Shown here piece after piece: positions 1 to 6,032 of a stretch of 33,323 nucleotides of DNA. Source of the DNA: Sorangiineae bacterium NIC37A_2. Its GTDB lineage: Bacteria; Myxococcota_A; Polyangia; Polyangiales; Polyangiaceae. Position 1 is the first letter of the stretch. Each line of letters begins with the position of its first letter. A program made the position numbers and the translations under genes. The stretch spans positions 1 through 33,323 of the forward strand of contig NASX01000048.1 of NCBI GenBank assembly GCA_002085155.1. The letters run 5' to 3'. Under the pieces are notes generated by a model. That model had not been told where the DNA came from. It searched no databases and saw nothing but the letters and a program-made list of their open reading frames with translations.

Positions 1-864
1 TATACAGTCCCCGGCTTTCGGGAGCCCGTCGACTGGGACGTGGTCGGGACGAGCGAGGATATTGCTCGTCTCGACAAACTCTTGCCGAGGTACGACGGAA
101 AAAAGCCGAGCCCGAACAAGACGGTGTACCTTTATGAAGGGCGCCCGCTCGAGGTCGTGCACACTCAGCCCGGCGATTACTGGTCGAAAATCAGTGAGGT
201 TTTCGCGAACGAAAAGACCATCGATGTCCCGATCCTTGGCCGCCTCGTGCTAGCGCCCGCGCCCTTCTGTCTCATTACCAAACAAGTCGGGCTCATCTAC
301 CGGATACATCACTGGCACAAGAACCTCGAGGACGTGTACACGCTGCGAAATCAGATCCGTAGCATTCCTCCGCACATCGAGGCCCTTCTCCCGCTCGCTC
401 AAGAGCACGCGCGAAACTATTACGCTCCACGCCACAAGTTCTCTCCGGTGATCCCCGTAGCCTGTCACCCAGCGATCCCGAATCAACCGAACGCTCTGCA
501 CGGACTGCTCCATGACCGACTCCGCTTCGGGGCGCAACCTTTGGCGCACGAGAAAGACGCCTGGAGAGCATTTCCTCATCTCAAGGGCGCCGAACGCATC
601 GATCGGATGCACCGCTTGCTCGCCGAGGAAGTGATGGTCTTCGCGGCCCACACTCGTTCCGAGGAACGCGGCTTCCCGGAAGCCCGCACAGACGCTGAAC
701 TCAAGCGCTACGCGCTCCGTGAGTTTGCGATGAGTCACCTGCCCGAAGATTGGCGCTACTTCCTCGTGAACCACTATCGAGAAATCGCCAGCCTGATCCC
801 CGATGACTGGGGGAAAAAGGTAGCTGACCTCGTCGGGCCAGAGCCCGACAAGCGCGCCCCTTAG
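1..864 (+). CDS. Hypothetical protein, 5' end outside window
   Basis: The reading frame is open from the first base, and a GTG at 40 is only an internal candidate start, so the gene probably begins upstream of the window. About 287 residues are visible. I do not recognise the family. The visible part is soluble, with no signal peptide or membrane segment. Its first half has alternating hydrophobic strands (for example VPILGRLVLAP followed by FCLITKQVGLIYRIHHWH). Its second half is helical and rich in His, Arg and Glu, with several His/Asp pairs (HGLLHDRL, DRMHRLLAEE). It ends 19 bp from the end of the convergent kinase gene. The codon pattern matches the neighbours, so it is very likely a real gene, but no function can be assigned. 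Confidence 0.7.
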   Translation, partial: YTVPGFREPVDWDVVGTSEDIARLDKLLPRYDGKKPSPNKTVYLYEGRPLEVVHTQPGDYWSKISEVFANEKTIDVPILGRLVLAPAPFCLITKQVGLIYRIHHWHKNLEDVYTLRNQIRSIPPHIEALLPLAQEHARNYYAPRHKFSPVIPVACHPAIPNQPNALHGLLHDRLRFGAQPLAHEKDAWRAFPHLKGAERIDRMHRLLAEEVMVFAAHTRSEERGFPEARTDAELKRYALREFAMSHLPEDWRYFLVNHYREIASLIPDDWGKKVADLVGPEPDKRAP

Positions 865-883
865 ACCTCGTTTGGCAGAAAGC

Positions 884-2395
884 TCAAAGGGTCGTGCGGA
901 TCTTACGGCCGCTGTTCGAAGTCGGAGACGAGCTCGCCGGCTTCTCAGTGCCGGGCTGCTGGGCCGGGGCCTTCGTGGAAGTCGACGCCTTGGTCGTCGA
1001 AGTCTTCACCGCGGCTTTGGTGGCCGGGGCTTGGGCCGGCGCGGCAGCCGCCTTCTGCTCTGAAGGCGGAGCGACAGGCGCGGTCTTGTCGTCCTCCGCT
1101 TCTGCACGCACTTCGGGAACCGCAGGCGGAGGAACCTCTTTCGTCGCAGTCTCAGGCGTCTTCTCCACCGGAGAAGGGACGATGGGAGGGGGAGAAACCT
1201 CCGCCGCGCTCGATGCAGCAGGCGTCAGCGAGGTGTCCAAGCCTCCCTCTGACTCGCCGCCGCGCCCGAGGGCGAGAGCCACCACTGCCACCAGAGCAAG
1301 AACGCCCGCGCCCGCGCCGATCACAACCTTGCTCGGTCCGGACTTTCCGGGGATCTCGGGCAACGCGACGTCACCACCCTGGGTATGGGCCCAGGTTCCG
1401 AGCGTTTGAGCCTGAGGCTTCTGTTCTTTCTCTTGGACCGGCAGAGCTTCTGCGGGAACCTGAGGGAGAGCTTGGGTGGCGTCGAGGGCCCGGAGGGGGG
1501 TCCCTGCATGCGCCGTGCTCTCTTTCTGAAGCGGAGTCGCTTGATCCAAATAGGCGATGAGGTCCGCCTGGAACTCTGCGGCAGTCGAGTACCGCTGGTC
1601 CCGGTCTTTCGCCATCGCCTTCTGCACAATCTCCGAGAAGCGCGCGTCAACCTCCCGAACCTTGTCTTGAATGGGCGGCGGGTTCTCGAGAACAATCTTG
1701 AAGAGGAGCTCGTTGAAGGTGTCGGCGTCGAAGGGAACCTTCCCAGTCACAGCCTCATAGAGGATGACTCCGACCGCATAGAGATCGGCTCGGTGATCGA
1801 CGGTGCGATCGCCCTTCGCCTGTTCGGGTGACATGTAATAAGGCGTGCCCATGACGACGCCTGTCCTCGTCATGGAGAAGTCACCGCTCATGGCGGAGAA
1901 CTTCGAGATGCCAAAGTCCACGATCTTGACGAAGTCCTTCTTTCCACGGCGAGACGCGAGCAGAAACACGTTGTCCGGCTTGAGGTCGCGGTGAACAATG
2001 CCCGCTTCATGAGCTGCGCCGAGGCCCTCCAGGAGCTGGACAGCCAGCTCCGCGGTCAGGCGAGCGTCGAGCCGACCTCGGCTCGCGATACGCTCGGCGA
2101 GCGATTCCCCCTCGAGGAACTCCATGACCATGTAGCGGTCGCCATTCGGTAAGTTCCCGAGGTCGAGGACCTCAACGATGTGCTCCGAACCGATGCGGCC
2201 TGCCGCCTGAGCTTCGCGCTCGAAGCGCTCCACGGCGTCCTTCGATTGGGCGACACCGGAATGTAGGACCTTGATCGCGACGCGACGGTGGATTCTGGTG
2301 TTTTCGCCTTCGTAGACGGCGCCCATGCCGCCTTCCCCGAGGAGACGAACGATTCGGTATTTCCCGTCGATGGTATCGTTGAGCTGGAGCGACAT
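884..2395 (-). CDS. Ser/Thr protein kinase with membrane anchor (PknB-like)
   Basis: This 503-residue Hanks-type kinase phosphorylates Ser/Thr on partner proteins in the cytoplasm. The kinase domain spans about residues 13-285. It has the glycine loop GEGGMG (20-25), VAIK lysine K42, catalytic HRDLKPDN (135-142, D137), DFG (160-162) and SPE in place of APE (189-191), so all catalytic residues are present. A Pro/Gln-rich juxtamembrane stretch follows, then one membrane helix at about 356-377. The outer tail of about 125 residues is rich in Pro, Ala, Thr and Lys and contains no PASTA or other sensor domain I can recognise. The start is supported by a GAGGT ribosome site just upstream. A 23-bp dyad lies 109 bp before the start. 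The gene sits alone, so its signal and targets are unknown. Confidence 0.95.
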   Translation of the reverse strand: MSLQLNDTIDGKYRIVRLLGEGGMGAVYEGENTRIHRRVAIKVLHSGVAQSKDAVERFEREAQAAGRIGSEHIVEVLDLGNLPNGDRYMVMEFLEGESLAERIASRGRLDARLTAELAVQLLEGLGAAHEAGIVHRDLKPDNVFLLASRRGKKDFVKIVDFGISKFSAMSGDFSMTRTGVVMGTPYYMSPEQAKGDRTVDHRADLYAVGVILYEAVTGKVPFDADTFNELLFKIVLENPPPIQDKVREVDARFSEIVQKAMAKDRDQRYSTAAEFQADLIAYLDQATPLQKESTAHAGTPLRALDATQALPQVPAEALPVQEKEQKPQAQTLGTWAHTQGGDVALPEIPGKSGPSKVVIGAGAGVLALVAVVALALGRGGESEGGLDTSLTPAASSAAEVSPPPIVPSPVEKTPETATKEVPPPAVPEVRAEAEDDKTAPVAPPSEQKAAAAPAQAPATKAAVKTSTTKASTSTKAPAQQPGTEKPASSSPTSNSGRKIRTTL

Positions 2396-2503
2396 CGGAG
2401 ACCTCTACGCAAAGGAAGGGCAAATGCCTCCCAGAGCGTCCAAGCGGGCCCCTCCAGGCGACACTCACCAGTTTGCCATGCTTCACCCCCGCCGTCACGG
2501 GTT

Positions 2504-2526
2504 CCCTACATATTGCCTATGTAGGG
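2504..2526. promoter_or_regulatory. 23-bp perfect dyad upstream of the kinase gene (candidate operator)
   Basis: CCCTACATA, a 5-base spacer TTGCC, and TATGTAGGG form a perfect 9+5+9 inverted repeat. It lies 109 bp upstream of the kinase start and 102 bp beyond the end of the next minus-strand gene, in an intergenic stretch otherwise much richer in G and C. The symmetry and size fit an operator for a dimeric repressor such as a TetR-type protein. No T-tract follows on either strand, so an intrinsic terminator is less likely. The cognate regulator is not evident in the window. Confidence 0.55.
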
Positions 2527-2627
2527 CCATGTCGGTCGAGCCTCAGCGTCCGCTCTGGTCAAGCGCCTTTCGCGCGCCTTTCGCGGCGCGGGAGCTCGAG
2601 CGCCCGAAGGCCCCGGGCTCAAACCCG

Positions 2628-3254
2628 TCAATCGCCGATGCGTTCGATGATCATGCGGGCCAGATTCGATGTTGTCGTTCCAGCCGTGTTCGACGAGAGC
2701 TTAATGTGTTCATTCGCCGGATCTTCGATGCGAACGACAAGGGTATTTCGGTGGTCGGCCAGATCCGTCGTGCTGCCCGACCAGCGAGTGGCATAAAGAG
2801 GAAGACCAAAGGTCCCCACGGTCAGCGTGAGCGAGTGCGTATAAGGATTCAGCGTCTCGGGACTTCTAACGCCGATCTCAACGGAGATCCGGTAGAGACC
2901 GGGCGAGGGCACCGGCTGCGCATTGCCATTGACCACAGCTGGCCACGTTCCAGTCATTCGAACGTTCTGGCGCAACTCGAAGATCGCCTCTTCGGCAGTC
3001 TTCGTCAGGCTGAGATCGACCGCTGCAGGCGCGTTCGCCCGCAGCGCGGCTACTTCCTCTTCCAGTTCCTTCTGAGAGGCCTCGAGCGCCTCAATCTTCT
3101 CCCGGAGCGCCTCGAAGTTCTCGTTCATTTCCGAGGCTGAAATGACCTCTCCGCTCTTGAACGTGTGAGGCAGCTCGAGCGCCGCCACCACCAAACTCGG
3201 CATCAATAGACCCAGGACAATCCCCTGAACTCGGTACTTCTGGAATGTCGACAT
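2628..3254 (-). CDS. Secreted coiled-coil protein with possible C1q/TNF-like beta-sandwich
   Basis: This is a 208-residue protein starting at the ATG at 3254. A longer reading from 3311 would add a basic stretch before the signal sequence and is less likely. Residues 9-25 are a hydrophobic export signal. The motif SGEVISASEMNENF (34-47) leads into a short charged coiled coil (43-73). This arrangement is common in exported bacterial proteins that trimerise at the N-terminus. The rest (about 84-208) is beta-rich, with GLYRISVEIGV, SLTLTVGTFGLPLY and NTLVVRIEDPA as likely strands, compatible with a C1q/TNF-like jelly roll. That fold is an inference. The gene starts 14 bp after the stop of the repeat-rich lipoprotein gene, so the two probably form one transcript. 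Function unknown. Confidence 0.75.
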   Translation of the reverse strand: MSTFQKYRVQGIVLGLLMPSLVVAALELPHTFKSGEVISASEMNENFEALREKIEALEASQKELEEEVAALRANAPAAVDLSLTKTAEEAIFELRQNVRMTGTWPAVVNGNAQPVPSPGLYRISVEIGVRSPETLNPYTHSLTLTVGTFGLPLYATRWSGSTTDLADHRNTLVVRIEDPANEHIKLSSNTAGTTTSNLARMIIERIGD

Positions 3255-3268
3255 CGTTTTTCTCACTC

Positions 3269-3718
3269 TCAATCGCCAAACACGCTCTCGTTGAAGCGCC
3301 CCTTGTCCCACACGCCCGTTTTGTTTCCAGAGGCAGAAGAGCCGCCCTTACCACTCTGCGAGCCGCCAGCAGAGGAATCCCCGTCATCCCCCGATCGGGA
3401 GCCTCCATCGGACGAGCTTCCGCCGCCCTTCGAGCCGTCATCGGACGAGCTTCCGCCGCCCTTCGAGCCGTCATCGGACGAGCTTCCGCCGCCCTTCGAG
3501 CCGTCATCCTCCGTTGAGGAGGAGCTCCCTGATCCAGGCCCGTCATCCCCCGAGCTGCGCCGACCTCCAGAACCATGCTGCTGATCCTCGTCGTCGCCTC
3601 CGGCCCGGCTCCCCGAGCCGTCTCCATCTGCACTCGGCTCACCGGTACCGCACGCTGCGGGTGAAAGGAGCAGAAGCCCAAGGACCAAGAGCACCCGTCC
3701 CACAGACGCCGTACCCAT
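3269..3718 (-). CDS. Low-complexity Ser/Gly/Asp lipoprotein with 11-residue repeats
   Basis: This is a 149-residue lipoprotein read from the ATG at 3718. Upstream in-frame starts would put a long basic segment before the signal peptide and are less plausible. The N-terminus is a hydrophobic signal ending in the lipobox LSPAAC, so the protein should be lipidated at the Cys near residue 23. Almost all the remainder is Ser, Gly and Asp, including three exact-phase copies of an 11-residue unit (DDGSKGGGSSS). It ends with a short non-repetitive tail, GVWDKGRFNESVFGD. No enzymatic domain is visible. It may act as a flexible surface spacer or envelope filler. It is followed after 14 bp by the coiled-coil protein gene, which suggests the two products work at the same surface. 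It is real by its lipobox and operon position, but the function is unknown. Confidence 0.65.
   Translation of the reverse strand: MGTASVGRVLLVLGLLLLSPAACGTGEPSADGDGSGSRAGGDDEDQQHGSGGRRSSGDDGPGSGSSSSTEDDGSKGGGSSSDDGSKGGGSSSDDGSKGGGSSSDGGSRSGDDGDSSAGGSQSGKGGSSASGNKTGVWDKGRFNESVFGD
3407..3505 (-). repeat. Three in-frame 33-bp tandem repeats
   Basis: A 33-bp unit is repeated three times almost without change inside the lipoprotein gene and codes for DDGSKGGGSSS each time. The near identity at DNA level, not only at protein level, points to recent slippage or unequal recombination. Copy number is likely to vary between strains. Confidence 0.85.
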
Positions 3719-4193
3719 ATGACCCACCACTGCCCGAAAAGAGGCCCTTCCCACCATTGCTTTAGCGCAAGCCCCGCGGGCGAGGCAAGCCCACACCGTG
3801 GAAAGCTCAAACTTCTCACTTTTCGCCGGTGCGGGAGCGAACTTCTCACTTTCTCCTGCCGTGCCTGCGAGCCTCTCCCTCTTTTCTTCGGCGGGGGCGC
3901 GAGACCGGGCCCTCGGTTTTCTTCTCACTTTCTTCTGCCAAGGCGAGACAGAAGCTCGAGAACATTTTCTGCCCATCCGAGCTGCGCCCGGGTACTAACG
4001 AGGAAACACCACCTTTCCGCGCTCTTCCTTGAAGAGGCGATGATGAAGGGAAATGAGCGATAAGCACGCCGGGGAAAACAAGCTCCCCCCGCGGGTGGAA
4101 TTGTTCAGATGTGGGGAGAGAAAGGCATCGCCTTTCTCGTCAGGCTGTCAGGGCTCATGACTTGGATCAGGCTCCTTCGAGTCCACGACGACC
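3719..4193. other. Divergent intergenic region with repeated CTTCTCACTTT motif
   Basis: This 475-bp stretch separates the minus-strand lipoprotein gene from the plus-strand propeller gene. It has three copies of a CTTCTCACTTT-type motif, at 3811-3823, 3841-3852 and 3920-3931. The first two are exactly 30 bp apart, near three helical turns. It also contains a perfect 9+3+9 dyad at 4118-4138. No convincing gene was found: the short frames here are unsupported by ribosome sites or recognisable domains. It probably holds the promoters and control sites for both directions. Confidence 0.5.
4118..4138. promoter_or_regulatory. Perfect 9-3-9 inverted repeat upstream of the propeller gene
   Basis: GAGAAAGGC, loop ATC, and GCCTTTCTC form a perfect inverted repeat ending 55 bp before the ATG at 4194. 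It could be a stem-loop in the 5' leader or a protein-binding dyad. No T-tract follows, so it is not a typical terminator. Confidence 0.45.
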
Positions 4194-6032
4194 ATGACCA
4201 CTCTCGCCTTTTCGCGTCCCTTCGCCCGCACCTTCACCGCCCTCGCCTTTTTGGCATCGCTCACATGCGCGTCGGTCAGCGAGGCAGCCCCAGGTCCCGG
4301 CATCGGAAACATCGACTGCGGAGACAACGAGTACTTCAAGCCGTTCGCCTTCGTCGAAAACACCAGTGACCCGAAAGGCACCAACGTGGCCGTGATGATT
4401 CGCGGCTACTTCATGACAGTTTTCGCTCCCGACAGCGGCCGCCCTCCGGGACACATCGCGATCTACGACGTCTCGAACCCCAAGACGCCCAATCGCGTCA
4501 AACACATCACGGGCGGTGACACGAACGTCTTCCGCGAAGCGCACGCGCTCCCGATCGCGCTCATCAACGGCAAACAGTACATTGCCTTCCAGACGACAGC
4601 GGGCATGCAGATCTGGGATTTTACCGATCCGCTGAACCCGTCCAGGATCGGCAAGATTGATCTACCCGGCGTCACCGGCGGTGACTACGAGAACGTCGCT
4701 TGGCAATCGAGCTGGCAAGGGCGCTATCTCTACGTCTCCGGGGGGAACCTCGGGATCTTCGTGATCGACACGGTCGATCCGACACAGCCGAAGCTCCTCG
4801 CTCAAATCCCGACCGGCTCCACCGGTGGCTTCCGCGTGGGCCCCTTGTTCGCGCTCGGCGACTACCTCGTCATCAGCAACATGGATCAGGGCGGCGCCTA
4901 CGCGGTCCTCGACATCTCGATCCCTGACAAGCCGACCCTCCTCTCGCGCCTCACGAACCAGCCGCGCATGTACGCGATCGTCGTCGGCGCGAACGACCGC
5001 ATCTTCACGGCAGGGCGTGACGGAGACTTCCTGAACCATTCCTTCTCCGACCCTCGCAAGATCACCCTCGTGAAGAACGCGAAGATCGGCCAAGACCAGC
5101 TCTACGCTGCAACTCAGGACCACTTCGTCTTCCTCGGACGTCAGAACAACGTCGTGAAGGTCGACATGACCAACGAGAACGACCCCAAGGTCGTCGGCGA
5201 AGGAAATCTCGGCCGCGCAAACCCCGACCACGGTCAGGTCACCCCGATCGGAAACCTGATCTTCATCGGGAACGACCACGGCACCGGCAGCGCGTTCTTC
5301 TGCCACCAGCGTGGCAAAGACGCGACCCCGCTCAGCGTCCAGTCGACGTACCCGAAGGCAGACGCGACCGGCGTCGGCACGGGCGCGCGCATCAGCATCT
5401 TGATGTCCGACTTCGTCGACTTCGACAAGGTCAACCAGGACAATGTCATCGTTCGCCCGGCGGGCGGCGAGCCCATCCCTGGCATCTACACGTACGCCTT
5501 CAACACCCTCTCCTTCAGCCCCGATCAGCCCTTTGAAACGGATAAGACCTACGAGGTCGTGATCCCGGCGGGCGGTTTGTCAGACGCCATGGGCAACGCG
5601 CTCGAGGACGACTTCGTTCTCCGCTTCTCGACCGGTGATGAAATCGTTGTTCCGGACGACGAGGTGGAAGCACCGGAAGAGGAGCCGGCTACCGGGGGCG
5701 CGCCGGGCGCAGGTGGCGGACCTCTTGTGGGGGTGGGCGGTCAGATCTCTGCGGGCGGAGCGGCTAACTCGGGTGGTGCACCGAACGCCGGTACCGGCGG
5801 GAGCAGCGGAGGCGCCCTGGCGTCTTCTGGAGGCGCCCCGAGCACCGCGACCGGTGGCGCACCGGTGAGCGTGGGTGGCGGCATGGACTTCGATCCCCCG
5901 GCGGGAGACGACATGAGCGGTGGGGGATGTAGCTACCAAGGCCCCGGAAGCAGCTCGTCCGGCTGGGCGCTCCTCTCGCTCCTGTCCCTGGCTTGGGTCG
6001 GGGTTCGTCGGCTCCGCGTGAGGCGAGGATGA
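4194..6032 (+). CDS. Secreted beta-propeller (LVIVD-like) protein with Ig-like domain and GC/TM/Arg C-terminal tail
   Basis: This is a 612-residue exported protein. It begins with a signal peptide (1-31). Repeated blades at about 45-375 contain LVIVD-like strands (HIAIYDVSNPKTPNRV, GMQIWDFTDPLNPSRIG, GIFVIDTVDPTQPKLL, AYAVLDISIPDKPTLL), which indicate a beta-propeller. An SbsA-type Ig-like (Big_5) domain follows at 378-480 (YPKADATGV to FVLRFSTGD). A Gly/Ala linker (498-565) leads to GGGCS, a hydrophobic helix and an Arg-rich end (VRRLRVRRG), matching the Myxococcales GC_trans_RRR type of sorting tail. The protein is therefore probably displayed on the cell surface. Its stop overlaps the start of the cytochrome-fusion gene (ATGA), so the two are co-translated. 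No catalytic motif was seen; a binding or scaffold role is inferred. Confidence 0.85.
   Translation: MTTLAFSRPFARTFTALAFLASLTCASVSEAAPGPGIGNIDCGDNEYFKPFAFVENTSDPKGTNVAVMIRGYFMTVFAPDSGRPPGHIAIYDVSNPKTPNRVKHITGGDTNVFREAHALPIALINGKQYIAFQTTAGMQIWDFTDPLNPSRIGKIDLPGVTGGDYENVAWQSSWQGRYLYVSGGNLGIFVIDTVDPTQPKLLAQIPTGSTGGFRVGPLFALGDYLVISNMDQGGAYAVLDISIPDKPTLLSRLTNQPRMYAIVVGANDRIFTAGRDGDFLNHSFSDPRKITLVKNAKIGQDQLYAATQDHFVFLGRQNNVVKVDMTNENDPKVVGEGNLGRANPDHGQVTPIGNLIFIGNDHGTGSAFFCHQRGKDATPLSVQSTYPKADATGVGTGARISILMSDFVDFDKVNQDNVIVRPAGGEPIPGIYTYAFNTLSFSPDQPFETDKTYEVVIPAGGLSDAMGNALEDDFVLRFSTGDEIVVPDDEVEAPEEEPATGGAPGAGGGPLVGVGGQISAGGAANSGGAPNAGTGGSSGGALASSGGAPSTATGGAPVSVGGGMDFDPPAGDDMSGGGCSYQGPGSSSSGWALLSLLSLAWVGVRRLRVRRG

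Noticed and set aside
2325-3140. 271-residue plus-strand frame
   Set aside because: It runs antisense to the kinase start and the coiled-coil gene, has Arg-rich shadow composition, and has no domain or ribosome site.
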